From Paludibacter sp. (lineage in GTDB: Bacteria > Bacteroidota > Bacteroidia > Bacteroidales > Paludibacteraceae), in contig JAAFGX010000008.1 in NCBI GenBank assembly GCA_010365115.1, positions 1 to 64,000 on the forward strand: a stretch of 64,000 bases of DNA. The letters are read 5' to 3'. The translations under genes were made by a program, and so were the position numbers. This document shows positions 36,716-46,829 of the stretch, piece by piece. The notes under the pieces were generated by a model. It saw nothing but the letters and a program-made list of their open reading frames with translations. It ran no database searches and was not told the DNA's origin. The stretch's first letter is position 1, and each line of letters starts with the position of its first letter.

Positions 36716-39526
36716 TTGAAGAATACAATATTTCTTTACGTCATGTTTTTCTTCATTGGAATTCAAATGTCCAATGCAAAGATTATTCCCGTACAAGTCT
36801 TTGAATCGGGCGATTATAGCGGACTTGTGAAATGCATATTTCAAGATCATATGGGGTTTGTCTGGATTGGTAAAGAAAATGGATTGTTCCGATATGATGG
36901 ATATGAGCTGAGAACTTATAAGTCAAGATTGAGTGATTCAACAACAATCAGTAGCGATAATATTCAATCAATTGCAGAAGATGTTAATGGCAATTTATGG
37001 ATAGGCACTCGAAGTTCAGGATTGAATTTTTGGAATAGAAAAACCGCTAAGTTTACACGATTTATACATGATCAAACTAATCCTAATTCGATAAGTTTTA
37101 ATGAAATATATTCAATTTTGCCAGTTGAAAATGCCAATGTTTGGATTGGCACTGATGGAGGAGGTTTAAACTATTTTGATGCATCAACTCATAGTTTCAC
37201 TTCGTTCAAAGTTGGCAAAGCAAACAGCAAAGGTTTAACAAGCAATAAAATTCTTCAAATCATACCAGCAGGTAAAAACAAGTACTGGTTAGGAACGTGG
37301 GCACAGGGTTTATTCCTTTTTAATTCGGTGACAAAGCATTTCGATAAAATTGGAAAAAATACTTATTTCGAAAACAGTAATATTTATGGTTTATCAGAAG
37401 TAAAGCCCGGTATCTTATGGATTTCGACGGATAATAAAGGCTTACTATCTTATGATGTAAAGTCAAATTCATTTACAACCATAATTCCTCAAGCACCCAT
37501 ATTATATTTATCAACAATTACCACCACTTCAAAAGGTGAGGTGTATGTTGCATCAAATCAAGGATTGTTTTATTTTGAAACAATTACATCAAAACCTCAA
37601 TTGACTTACGAATTTCAATCACTTAATACAATTTTTCTGGACAACACTCAAACACTATGGGTTGGAAATAGGTCTGGTATGGTTGGGAAAATCAATTCAT
37701 TTAGGAAACAATTTCATTCTTTTGAACCTTTGGCTGTATACAACAACTCTCCAGTTTCCTCCATGTGCGCCGACCCCCATTCAGGTAATGTTTATTTTTC
37801 ATCTTACAATTATTTTATCCAATATAATCCTTCAAAAAAGGAAGTTAACGCAACATCCCTTCCAAAACAACCATGGTTCTCGCTTTGTAAGATTGTTGGA
37901 AAAAAAGATGAATTTATTCTAGTTGCTGGTTCATCTTTAGGGTTAAGAACTTATAATCGCATCACGAAGACATTGAAACCTTTAAAATTTGAAAGTAGTG
38001 CTTATGATTATATTCTTGACTATGATGTGAAAATGATTAGTCCTGATAGCTCTAATGGCTTTTGGGTAGGTGCACATACAGTTGCCTATAGGATACGTCA
38101 AGATGAAAAAACAGGTATTTGGAAGATTTTGAATGTAATTATTGGAGGTAAAGCAAAATTACTTACAGACTCGCATTATCCAACTTGTTTTATTGAGCAC
38201 TCTAATGGTGATTTTTTTATTGGTACTGCAGGTGCTGGATTAAATCAACTAACCCATTCTGGGAAACAAGTTAAATACCTAATGAGTAGCAATTCAAAGG
38301 AAAATGAATTATCAAACAATTTCATCGAAAGTATGGCTGTCGATAAAAAAGGAAATCTTCTACTTGGTACACAAGCCGGTCTTAATCGATTCAATGTGAA
38401 AACCTCAGAGTTTAGTAGATTGCTTGTGACAGATGGACTTGTTGATAATTGGATTTCGGCAATTAAAGTAGATGAAAAAAATAGGATATGGATTAGTACT
38501 AGAAATGGCATCTCGCGCATATCACAAGACTTTAAAACAATAAATTCATATAATACAAATGATGGATTAATATCTAACTTTTACCTCACAAAGTCTGTCG
38601 CAACTGACCAGTTTGGAAACATATATTTTGGCTCTACAAAAGGAGTCATATGGTTTCATCCTGATAGTATTTCTGATAATCCATACATGGCAAATGCTAT
38701 GATAGTTGGATTTGAAATTAATGAGAAAAATGTTGAAGTTTCAGAAAATTCGATTTTAAAGCAAAGTATTGAATTAACCAATGAAATAGTGCTAAAAAGA
38801 GACCAATCCTCGTTCTCATTTCAAATGGCGGCTTTAAATTTTTTAAATTCGGAAAAGAACAAGATAGAATATAAATTAGAAGGGTACGATGATAATTGGC
38901 AATTAGCAGGTGCTGATCAGAAAGCATCATACTCAAAGGTTTCATATGGAAATTATACATTTCGAGTGAGGGTATCAAATGATGATGGTGTATGGAATCC
39001 AGTACAAAGAATACTTTCGATTAAGGTAATAAAACCGTTCTGGATGTCATGGTATGCAATTCTTTTATATATTTTAATTCTGGCTGCTACATATTATTAT
39101 GTCCATCGCCGAATATTAAAAGAGTTGGATAAAAGATCAGAGTCAGGTAAAATTATAATTCAAAGCCCGATTAATCAAGAAGACACAGCTGATCAGAAAT
39201 TTATAAAGAAGGCATTTGAATTTATTATCGAAAATATTGATGATCATGAATTTGGTGTACTCCAATTAGCAGAAAAAATGAATTGTAGTCGACCTCAGTT
39301 ATACCGTAAGGTAATTGCTATTACTGGAATATCAGTCTCAGAATTTATTAAACAAACTCGTATAACTAAAGCTGCTCAATATCTACTTCAAAAAACTGGA
39401 AACATATCGGATGTAGCTTATAAAGTAGGGTTTGATGACCCAGGTTATTTTGGTAAATGTTTTAAAAAACATTATGGTGTTACTCCTGCAAGATATATTG
39501 CAGATCATGAAAATTCAGATAAGTAA
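36716..39526 (+). CDS. Transmembrane propeller-Y_Y_Y-AraC regulator, no kinase
   Basis: A 936-residue sensor-regulator. Start TTG (MKNTIFLYVMFFFIG) gives a signal segment; ATG at 36743 is an alternative. Residues about 30-700 carry two-component regulator propeller repeats (DHMGFVWIGKENGLFRYDG, DVNGNLWIGTRSSGL, DKKGNLLLGTQAGLNRF), then a Y_Y_Y domain (about 705-770, YKLEGYDDNWQ). One membrane helix at about 776-797 follows, then a linker of about 30 residues, and an AraC/HTH_18 DNA-binding domain (about 830-930, LAEKMNCSRPQLYRKV and VGFDDPGYFGKCFKKHYGVTP). The dimerisation/His-kinase, ATPase and receiver domains of hybrid two-component systems are all absent, so the layout is closer to SusR-like regulators. 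Divergent from the PUL, it should sense a periplasmic glycan fragment and activate it. Confidence 0.88.
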   Translation: MKNTIFLYVMFFFIGIQMSNAKIIPVQVFESGDYSGLVKCIFQDHMGFVWIGKENGLFRYDGYELRTYKSRLSDSTTISSDNIQSIAEDVNGNLWIGTRSSGLNFWNRKTAKFTRFIHDQTNPNSISFNEIYSILPVENANVWIGTDGGGLNYFDASTHSFTSFKVGKANSKGLTSNKILQIIPAGKNKYWLGTWAQGLFLFNSVTKHFDKIGKNTYFENSNIYGLSEVKPGILWISTDNKGLLSYDVKSNSFTTIIPQAPILYLSTITTTSKGEVYVASNQGLFYFETITSKPQLTYEFQSLNTIFLDNTQTLWVGNRSGMVGKINSFRKQFHSFEPLAVYNNSPVSSMCADPHSGNVYFSSYNYFIQYNPSKKEVNATSLPKQPWFSLCKIVGKKDEFILVAGSSLGLRTYNRITKTLKPLKFESSAYDYILDYDVKMISPDSSNGFWVGAHTVAYRIRQDEKTGIWKILNVIIGGKAKLLTDSHYPTCFIEHSNGDFFIGTAGAGLNQLTHSGKQVKYLMSSNSKENELSNNFIESMAVDKKGNLLLGTQAGLNRFNVKTSEFSRLLVTDGLVDNWISAIKVDEKNRIWISTRNGISRISQDFKTINSYNTNDGLISNFYLTKSVATDQFGNIYFGSTKGVIWFHPDSISDNPYMANAMIVGFEINEKNVEVSENSILKQSIELTNEIVLKRDQSSFSFQMAALNFLNSEKNKIEYKLEGYDDNWQLAGADQKASYSKVSYGNYTFRVRVSNDDGVWNPVQRILSIKVIKPFWMSWYAILLYILILAATYYYVHRRILKELDKRSESGKIIIQSPINQEDTADQKFIKKAFEFIIENIDDHEFGVLQLAEKMNCSRPQLYRKVIAITGISVSEFIKQTRITKAAQYLLQKTGNISDVAYKVGFDDPGYFGKCFKKHYGVTPARYIADHENSDK

Positions 39527-40139
39527 GAAAAAAAAATTTTTGCCGGTACATTTAAATTGAGATAAATCGCTCAACTTGGTTTTATAATCCATGTTGAGCG
39601 ATTTTTTCTATTATTTGAACTTTTTCTACTATCTACTACAGCGTTATTGAAATATATTTGCACTATTATAATTATAGTTTAGTACAGACTTTAGGCTAAA
39701 TGCACAAAACATAATAATCTTGATATTAACAAACGCTAATACTTGCAAATCAACGATCAAATTTAACCCCTTCGTATCGTTGCTCTTGTTTTCAGGACTT
39801 TTCTTTTCATGTAAGGACTGTAGAAGTAAAAAAACTCTGCAGAAATTTTAACTGGAGTTGATGAGATACCAGAAAATAGTATAGTTTTAATCGGATTAAA
39901 ATCATTGGTGACAAATAATGATAAGATGTAGAAATATTTTTGAGTTGGTTTTGCCAGATATGAATATTTTTTTCGAAAACATAAATTGTAGAAGAATTAC
40001 CTCAGTAAAACCTTCAGTAAAAACAAGTAATTGAAATCCTTCTTTCGTGGTTACAGTTGTTTTAAAGAACGTAGAGTTATTACTTAAATTCAAATGAATA
40101 AATTATGCAATCCATCTATATGTCTAAAACAATTTAATA
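39527..40139. other. 613-bp gap with terminator, no clear gene
   Basis: After the terminator at 39564 the gap holds AT-rich DNA with a possible -7 box TATATTTG at 39653-39660 and no TTG partner. A short open stretch around 39834-39926 (ILTGVDEIPENSIVLIG, no start codon) may be a decayed gene but matches nothing I recognise. The GH3 gene at 40140 probably has its promoter here. Confidence 0.45.
39564..39608 (+). terminator. Intrinsic terminator of regulator gene
   Basis: Twelve-bp stem AAATCGCTCAAC (39564-39575) / GTTGAGCGATTT (39593-39604) followed by further T. Located 37 bp after the stop at 39526. It is the best-formed terminator of the window. Confidence 0.85.
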
Positions 40140-42476
40140 ATGATAATCAATAAAAAATTTAAATCAGTTCTGATTTTATGCCTATGTTCTTTGTCAAGTT
40201 TGGCTCAAACAACTAAAAATAGCACTCCTCAATTGGGTAAAAACTCCATAAAAGAGCTAATTGCGGCCATGACGCTGGAGGAGAAAATATGGTTATTGAT
40301 GGGCAGCGAAGCTGAATTGAAAAAGCCAAAAGCTGATATCGCAGCATCAAACGGAATTATTGGTTTTACAGAAAAAAAAGTGCCTGGTGCTGCCGGAACT
40401 ACTTTTGCTATTCCCCGTTTGGGAATTCCGGCTATTGTGCTTGCCGATGGGCCAGCAGGTGTACGAATTTCCGCTACTCGTAAAGATGATTCAGCTACTT
40501 ATTATGCTACTGCTTTCCCCGTAGGCACATTATTGGCTTCCACTTGGGACGTGGATTTAGTTAACAAAGTTGGTACGGCTTTTGGAAATGAAGTACTGGA
40601 ATATGGTGTTGATGTTATTCTGGCGCCGGGTAATAATATTCAACGCAATCCTTTAAACGGAAGAAATTTTGAATATTACTCTGAAGATCCTTTGGTATCA
40701 GGAAAAATAGCGGCCGCTATTATAAACGGATTACAATCCAATGGTATTGGTACTTCTTTAAAACACTTAGCTGCAAATAACCATGAAACAAGGCGATTTA
40801 GCACTAATGCAGAAGTTAGCGAGAGGGCATTAAGAGAAATTTATCTTAAAGCGTTTCAAGTTGCTTTGAAAGAATCAGAACCGTGGACCGTGATGACTTC
40901 TTATAACAAACTGAACGGAACCTATACAGCAGAGAGATACGACCTGGTTACAGAGATTCTAAGAAAAGAATGGAATTATAAAGGATTGGTTGTAACAGAT
41001 TGGGGAGCAGCAAAAAACGTGGTTGATCAAATAAAAGCAGGGCATTCGCTAATTATGCCCGGTCAGTATTTTCAGGTCGAAGGGTTACAGTATGCCTTGG
41101 CAAATAACAAACTTGATGTTGCGGTAGTAGATCAACGCATTGAAAAATTTTTAGAATTGGTTTTGAAAACACCCACATTTAAAAACTATAAATTTTCTAA
41201 CAAACCAGATCTTAAAAATCATGCACAAGTTTCACGCCTTGCTGCAACCGAGGGAATGGTACTTTTAAAAAACACCAATAACACTTTACCAATTTCTAAA
41301 AATATTCGCACCATAGCCACTTTTGGAAACACCACTTATAACCTCATTACCGGAGGAACCGGAAGTGGAATGGTAAATAAAGCGTATATAATATCATTGG
41401 GACAAGGACTAACTACAGCGGGTTACACATTAGACCCTAAAGTAGAACAACTATATACAAAATACGTTGACAGTGTAGAGGTCAGCCGACCTACACCTAA
41501 AAACCCTGCTGCAGGAAGACCTCAAATACCTGAGCTTCAAATATCAGACGATTTTATCCTGAAACAATCGGTACAATCTGATATGGCGATGATATCTGTC
41601 GGGAAAAATGCCGGTGAAGGTGCAGATAGAAATTTAGATAACAATTATCATTTAATGGATTCGGAAATAAGCTTAATAAAGCGGGTTTACGAGGCATTTA
41701 AAGCCCAAGGAAAGAAAACAGTTGTAGTGTTAAACATAGGCGGTGTTATTGATTTGGCTAGCTGGGAAAATTATTGCGATGCTATATTACTTGCTTGGCA
41801 ACCCGGCCAAGAAGGTGGCAATGCTATTGCAGATATACTAACAGGGAAAGTAAATCCTTCGGGAAAACTGGCCATAACCTTTCCAGAAAAATATACCGAT
41901 GTATCTTCTGCTAAGAACTTTCCAGGTGCATCTGGGGTAGATCCCTTAAATGTTGTTTATGAAGAAGGAATTTATACCGGATACCGTTATTACGATACCT
42001 ACAAAGTAAAGCCTGCTTATGAATTTGGATATGGATTATCGTACACTACTTTTTCGTTGAATAATTTAAAATTGAATGCTAAGAAATTTAATAAAAAAGT
42101 AAAAGCAAGCGTAACTATAAAAAATACAGGAAATGTTGCTGGTAAAGAAGTCGTTCAGATTTATATAGCTGCTCCTTCAAAAAGTATTGATAAACCTGTG
42201 CAGGAATTACGAGCTTTCGCCAAAACTAAACTCTTAAAACCAGGGGAATCACAAGTGCTTAAGTTTACGATTACGGCTGACGATTTATCATCTTATATTC
42301 CAGAGCAAGCAGCATGGATTGCAGAGGCCGGGACTTATACGATAAAGGCAGGTGTTTCTTCTCAAGATATCAGAATGACAAGTACATTTTATTTAGTAAA
42401 TCAAATTATAACGGAGAAAGTTACTAACCAAGTACAGCCATCAAAACCCATTATTACTGAGTATATTGGAAAATAA
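40140..42476 (+). CDS. GH3 beta-glucosidase
   Basis: A 778-residue exported GH3 enzyme (signal peptide about 1-22, LCSLSSLAQ). Barrel motifs: VLADGPAGVR at 100-109, FEYYSEDPLVSG near 177-188, SLKHLAANNHE with its KH pair, and nucleophile Asp287 in GLVVTDWGA. Sandwich domain from about 360 and FnIII-like tail about 630-760 (EFGYGLSYTTF at the domain border). This is the thermostable beta-glucosidase type with the C-terminal FnIII, distinct from the BglX-like copies at 13510 and 52804. First gene of the plus-strand half of the locus. Confidence 0.9.
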   Translation: MIINKKFKSVLILCLCSLSSLAQTTKNSTPQLGKNSIKELIAAMTLEEKIWLLMGSEAELKKPKADIAASNGIIGFTEKKVPGAAGTTFAIPRLGIPAIVLADGPAGVRISATRKDDSATYYATAFPVGTLLASTWDVDLVNKVGTAFGNEVLEYGVDVILAPGNNIQRNPLNGRNFEYYSEDPLVSGKIAAAIINGLQSNGIGTSLKHLAANNHETRRFSTNAEVSERALREIYLKAFQVALKESEPWTVMTSYNKLNGTYTAERYDLVTEILRKEWNYKGLVVTDWGAAKNVVDQIKAGHSLIMPGQYFQVEGLQYALANNKLDVAVVDQRIEKFLELVLKTPTFKNYKFSNKPDLKNHAQVSRLAATEGMVLLKNTNNTLPISKNIRTIATFGNTTYNLITGGTGSGMVNKAYIISLGQGLTTAGYTLDPKVEQLYTKYVDSVEVSRPTPKNPAAGRPQIPELQISDDFILKQSVQSDMAMISVGKNAGEGADRNLDNNYHLMDSEISLIKRVYEAFKAQGKKTVVVLNIGGVIDLASWENYCDAILLAWQPGQEGGNAIADILTGKVNPSGKLAITFPEKYTDVSSAKNFPGASGVDPLNVVYEEGIYTGYRYYDTYKVKPAYEFGYGLSYTTFSLNNLKLNAKKFNKKVKASVTIKNTGNVAGKEVVQIYIAAPSKSIDKPVQELRAFAKTKLLKPGESQVLKFTITADDLSSYIPEQAAWIAEAGTYTIKAGVSSQDIRMTSTFYLVNQIITEKVTNQVQPSKPIITEYIGK

Positions 42477-42487
42477 AGGTTGGCTAA

Positions 42488-42838
42488 CCAGACGAAGCAA
42501 TAAGTATTTACAAACGCTCTGTTGGACTTTTTAGCCATGAACAACACAGTCCGATCATGTGTATTGGTCATAATATACCTGCGATTCTTGTTCGATGGGA
42601 AGAGCAAAGCACAAAAGGATATATGTGGAATACCATTGGGCTGCAAGAATGGTTGTTTGATTTTGATAAAGCTGAGGATATAAAAAAATATGTACCAGCT
42701 GTGCTTTTCATGGCTAAAAATCCTGCATGGGCAAAAGCAAAAGCTATAAAAGCTCGGAAATTTGTTGAGAAGAAGCAAAAAGAAACAATGAAGGTGGTTC
42801 GAATGGCCTGTTTGAAAAGTATGAAAAAATCACATTGA
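42488..42838 (+). pseudogene. C-terminal remnant of pyruvyl-transferase-like gene
   Basis: From a stop at 42485-42487 the frame reads PDEAISIYKRSVGLFSHE, HSPIMCIGHNIPAILVRW, KGYMWNTIGLQEWLFDF and a Lys/Ala-rich helix ending at the TGA 42836-42838. This matches the C-terminal part of polysaccharide pyruvyl transferase (PS_pyruv_trans) proteins that occur in Bacteroidetes carbohydrate loci. The N-terminal two thirds and any start are missing; the fragment begins right after the GH3 stop (42476). An ATG at 42557 could start a 93-residue product, but that would lack the fold. It ends one base before the ROK gene and keeps its old operon place. Confidence 0.65.
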
Positions 42839-42839
42839 A

Positions 42840-43757
42840 ATGAGAAAATTAGCTATAGGAATTGATATTGGCGGTACACGCACTAAGCTTGGATTGGTAG
42901 ATTTGGAAAAAGGAGAAGTATTGGAAATGCTTATTTCGCCTACCGAAACTAAAGATTCGGATAAGTTTCTGGAAATAATTAATTCAGGTATTGACCAACT
43001 AAAAACTGTTGCAAAAAGGGAACAATCAACCATTTTGGGGGTAGGATTTGGCGTTACCGGTTTTGTTTTTGACGACGGGATGGTTGATTCTACTTATGGC
43101 TTTCTTGATTTTATGGAAGATTATCCACTTTCAGAATATATTGAAAAATACAGTTCATTGTCTTGTCGCGCCGATAACGATGCACGGGTGGTAGCACTTG
43201 GCGAGGCGCTTTATGGCATTGGTAAAGGTCAAAACCGTGTGTTGGTGCTTACTTTGGGAACTGGGCTTGGCTTAGGCTTTATTGCCAATGGAAAATTTGA
43301 GACCAGCCTGCCTTATGCCCACATGGGTGGACATATCAGCGTAGGTCGCACCGACTTCAAATGTTATTGTGGAAAGAAAGGTTGTTTGGAAGCATTAGTT
43401 TCGGCTACTGGGATTGTTGATTCGGCAAAACGCATGGGTTGGGAACAAAAGTACCCGCATCTGGAATTGAATGTTCAAACTATTTTTAAGGCTGAACAAG
43501 AAGGAAATGTAGATGCAAAAGAAATTGTTACCGAATTTTTAGCTTATTTGAAAACAGGTATCGACAATTATATCAATCTTTTTGCACCCGACATGATTAT
43601 TATTGGTGGTGGCGTTTCCAAAGGAATGAAACCTTATTTGGATAAATTGACCCAAATAGATTTTCTTCCTCCTTACAAAAGTTACAAAGTAAAAATTGCT
43701 CTTTCGGAACTCGACGAGCATTCGGGTATTTTGGGAAGTGCAGCTTTATTTAATTGA
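42840..43757 (+). CDS. ROK-family sugar kinase
   Basis: A 305-residue cytoplasmic protein. ROK features: phosphate loop GIDIGGTRTKLG at 7-18, substrate and catalytic NDAR around 113-116 (Asp114), zinc-binding H161-x3-H165 with the Cys set FKCYCGKKGCLEA (Cys175, 177, 182). No DNA-binding N-terminus, so it is a kinase rather than a repressor. Likely phosphorylates glucose, N-acetylglucosamine, mannose or a similar released hexose. It is followed by a GH42-like gene (20 bp) and shares the operon with a SIS isomerase, which fits intracellular sugar entry. Confidence 0.9.
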   Translation: MRKLAIGIDIGGTRTKLGLVDLEKGEVLEMLISPTETKDSDKFLEIINSGIDQLKTVAKREQSTILGVGFGVTGFVFDDGMVDSTYGFLDFMEDYPLSEYIEKYSSLSCRADNDARVVALGEALYGIGKGQNRVLVLTLGTGLGLGFIANGKFETSLPYAHMGGHISVGRTDFKCYCGKKGCLEALVSATGIVDSAKRMGWEQKYPHLELNVQTIFKAEQEGNVDAKEIVTEFLAYLKTGIDNYINLFAPDMIIIGGGVSKGMKPYLDKLTQIDFLPPYKSYKVKIALSELDEHSGILGSAALFN

Positions 43758-43777
43758 TAGACTAAAAAATAATCCAA

Positions 43778-45796
43778 ATGAGAAAATTATTTATTTTGCT
43801 TTTTTGTTTTTTAATTCTTCAAACAGCGTTTTCAGCTGAAATAACATTGACTTCCAGCCCTGTTATTGGCGGTCAGGTTGTAATTGAAAAAGGACAAACC
43901 CGTGATGAAATTGACTCTTTTTTTGCAATATTGAAAAGGCAAAATATGAATTTTTGCCGTATCAGGATGTTCGAATCATACATGCGCGATGCGCAGGGTA
44001 ATTGGGACTTCTCTACCTTTGATATGGCTTTCGAAGCAGCCGAAAAATACGATATTACTATCATTGGAACACTTTTCCCAATGGTTGAATTTACAAATAT
44101 CGGAGGATTTAAATTCCCCGATAGTCAAGAACACTTGCAATCTGTAGCTGAGTATATTAAACAAATGGCAACACATTTCAAGAAATTCAAGTCACTCTAT
44201 GGCTGGGTGTTGCTGAATGAAATTGGAAGTGGTAAAGCTCCATTTTCCAAACCATTGACCATCCAAAAGTTTGCAGATTGGAACAAAGAAAATGCGTCCA
44301 GTGGATTTAATGCTGCGGGCAATCCAATTATGAAATTCGAAAGCGAACGTTTCTTGTTGGATTACAATACTTGGTATTTGGAATGGCTTGCCAAAGAAGT
44401 AAGAAAATACGACTCTACGGCTCATTTGCATGTAAATACGCATGCTATTTTCGATAACTTCTCGGAATATGCATTCCCGAAATGGAGAAAAACTTTGGAC
44501 AGCTTTGGTGGTTCAGCTCATGCCAGTTGGCATTTTTCAAAGTTTTCTCGCAATAAATTCCATTATGCTATGGCTGCCAATTGTCAAATTATGCGTTCTG
44601 GTGCCGGCGAAAAGCCTTGGATTTTGACTGAAATACAAGGCGGAAACAATATATGGAGCGGTGGAAAACCCATGTGCCCAACCAAAGAGGAAATAGAACA
44701 ATGGATGTGGACAATCATTGGATCTGGAAGTAAAGGAATGATTTTTTGGTCGTTGAATGTGCGTACGGGAGGTATTGAAGCCGCCGAATGGGGAATGTTG
44801 AATTTATTGAATCAACCAACAGACCGTTTGGTTACAGCAGGAAAAGTGGCTGGTGTTTTAAAAAATCGTCAGGATATTTTTTCTACCGCCACCGAACATG
44901 AATCGGGAGTTTCAATACTTTACACCCGCGAATCATTTTGGTGTGAGCAAAATGGGTTAACACCTGGAGCAAGCTATGCCGGCAGATTGCCAGGTGGTGG
45001 AATGCAATCGGCCATTGGCTTTTTCGAAACCCTTTCGCAAATGGGTATTCAAACCAATCTGAAATGCATTGACGAATATAATTTTGGTGCTAAAAGTAAC
45101 AAAGGGAAAGTAATAATTATACCTCATCAAATTGCATTACCAACTAACTTTATTGAACCATTAAAACAATTTGTAGCTACAGGAGGAACTTTATTGATAG
45201 AAGGATTAACCGCATTTTTCGATGAGAATATGCACAATCTAACAAATCTGAAATTCCCGTTAAATAAACTGTTTGGGGGCTTATTGAAAGATGTGCCACT
45301 TGTAGACAACAAGTTTAATATCATACCTTCAGGTCAAAAATCGGTTTTGCCAGCACATTTATGGGAAGGCCGTATTCAACTGGAAACAGCAAAACCTTTA
45401 GCTGTGAATTCATTGGGAGACGTTGTGGCCTCAACTAATAATTTTGGCGAAGGAAAAGTTATTTGGATTCCTTCATTAGTTGGCGTTGGTGCCCGCGAGG
45501 CCAATAATTATGCGCCATTATCGGAATTTGTGTCGCGCGAAGTAGTGAATCAACTTCCTACAAACACCCCACGGTTTAAAAACTTTTCGGAGGGCGTGTT
45601 GATGAAAGTGTTGAACACAAAAACAGGTTATGTGGTAGTTTTAATCAATAAAAATAAATTAGTGAAAAGCGTCGAACTGATAATGCCTAATGCTAAGCCT
45701 GTGAGCGTGTTGAATAAACAGTCTGATAATAAGGTGCTTTCAAATATTTATATGTTGCAGCCCGAAGAAACCAAAGTGATTGAGTACCGAAACTAA
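43778..45796 (+). CDS. GH42-like (clan GH-A) glycoside hydrolase
   Basis: A 672-residue exported protein (signal peptide 1-19). A (beta/alpha)8 barrel covers about 25-370 with two clan GH-A carboxylates: acid/base Glu148 in WVLLNEIGSG and nucleophile Glu285 in WILTEIQGG. A flavodoxin-like second domain follows (about 380-580, VIIIPHQIALP, VATGGTLLIEGL), like the trimerisation domain of GH42 beta-galactosidases, and a small C-terminal beta domain. GH42 (beta-galactosidase) is the closest by layout, but newer families with the same fold exist, so substrate is open. Confidence 0.7.
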   Translation: MRKLFILLFCFLILQTAFSAEITLTSSPVIGGQVVIEKGQTRDEIDSFFAILKRQNMNFCRIRMFESYMRDAQGNWDFSTFDMAFEAAEKYDITIIGTLFPMVEFTNIGGFKFPDSQEHLQSVAEYIKQMATHFKKFKSLYGWVLLNEIGSGKAPFSKPLTIQKFADWNKENASSGFNAAGNPIMKFESERFLLDYNTWYLEWLAKEVRKYDSTAHLHVNTHAIFDNFSEYAFPKWRKTLDSFGGSAHASWHFSKFSRNKFHYAMAANCQIMRSGAGEKPWILTEIQGGNNIWSGGKPMCPTKEEIEQWMWTIIGSGSKGMIFWSLNVRTGGIEAAEWGMLNLLNQPTDRLVTAGKVAGVLKNRQDIFSTATEHESGVSILYTRESFWCEQNGLTPGASYAGRLPGGGMQSAIGFFETLSQMGIQTNLKCIDEYNFGAKSNKGKVIIIPHQIALPTNFIEPLKQFVATGGTLLIEGLTAFFDENMHNLTNLKFPLNKLFGGLLKDVPLVDNKFNIIPSGQKSVLPAHLWEGRIQLETAKPLAVNSLGDVVASTNNFGEGKVIWIPSLVGVGAREANNYAPLSEFVSREVVNQLPTNTPRFKNFSEGVLMKVLNTKTGYVVVLINKNKLVKSVELIMPNAKPVSVLNKQSDNKVLSNIYMLQPEETKVIEYRN

Positions 45797-45900
45797 TATT
45801 TTGTTGCGTTTATTTTTAGCGCATAGTATCAATTTGACATTCAATATTTAAAAATCTGTTTTTCACAACAAATGATAAAAAAAACATTGAATACTACAAA

Positions 45901-46824
45901 ATGAAAAAATACTTTCAAGAAAGAATGTGGCTTGTGTTTGCCATTCTTGCAGCCCTTTGTTAGGGCGTTTGGGGCATATTGGCCAAGTTTATTTCCAGTG
46001 ATATCACTCCGTATGTAAACCATTTATTGTTTACTATTGGCATGTTATTCACCATTCCGTTTGTTATAAAAAAATGCAAACTAAAAGAGGCAAATCTTAA
46101 AGGTATTATTTGGGGTTTGTTGGCAGGAGTATTGGCAATAGTTGGTAATGTTGCTGTTTATCAGTCTTTTGCAAAAGGAGGATTGGCTGCGGTGGTTATA
46201 CCGGTAACCAATTTGTATCCATTGGTTACCATACTCATAGCCATATCGGTGCTAAAAGAAAAGATGCACTGGCTTAATGGAATAGGCATTTTGATAGTAG
46301 TTCCGGCCATTATTATGTTGTCTGGTCAATCTCAAATTTTCGATGAGCCGTCCTTATTTTTTGCCAATCTCGGATTGAAACTTTGGTTGATATTTGCTTT
46401 GGTAGCGTTGGTTTTTTGGGGATTGTTCAGTGCGGCTCAAAAGGTCACAACTAATTATATATCTGCCGAATGGTCCTATTTGAGCTTTATTGTCTCCTCG
46501 ATGTTGATTTCTATTGGATTCATGATTTTTGGACTGATTGATTTTAATTTCACGGCTCAAACACTTTGGGTTGGTTCGTTGGCCGGAATGTTGAACGGCT
46601 TGGGTGTGTTGGCAAGTTTTGCTGCTTATAGTGCCGAAGGGAAAGCATCGAAAGTTACAGCTATTGCCGGCGCATTACAACCGGTTTTTACCATTGCTTT
46701 AGCCATTGGTTTTTTAGGAGAAAAGCTTGGTTTAATAGAATTTATTGGTATTGGATTGGCCATTATCGGGTCGTTGCTTTTATCGGTTGAAAAACAAAAA
46801 GAAGTGCATCCCATCTCAAAATAA
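45901..46824 (+). pseudogene. EamA/DMT permease gene with in-frame amber codon
   Basis: ATG at 45901 starts MKKYFQERMWLVFAILAALC, then TAG at 45961-45963, then GVWGILAKFISSDITPYVNH and the rest of a ten-helix drug/metabolite transporter of the EamA family (two EamA repeats; second half from about WLIFALVALVFWGLFSAAQ). Relatives have LxWGxWG at this point, so TGG (Trp) to TAG is the simplest explanation. The remaining frame can only restart at TTG 45979, which removes most of helix 1. It may be a recent null, a read-through gene or a sequencing error. It lies in the sugar operon and would export or import a small metabolite. CE6-type gene follows by 5 bp. Confidence 0.8.
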
Positions 46825-46829
46825 TTATA

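Noticed and set aside
39834-39926. Short plus-strand stretch ILTGVDEIPENSIVLIG
   Set aside because: Lies behind a stop with no start codon and no recognisable family; mentioned only as a possible decayed piece.
39902-40093. A 63-codon minus-strand frame in the gap before the GH3 gene
   Set aside because: No domain, no good start context; AT-rich chance frame is the likelier explanation.
45979-46824. Separate EamA gene starting at TTG 45979
   Set aside because: It would lack most of helix 1; the upstream frame from 45901 supplies exactly that helix up to the TAG.
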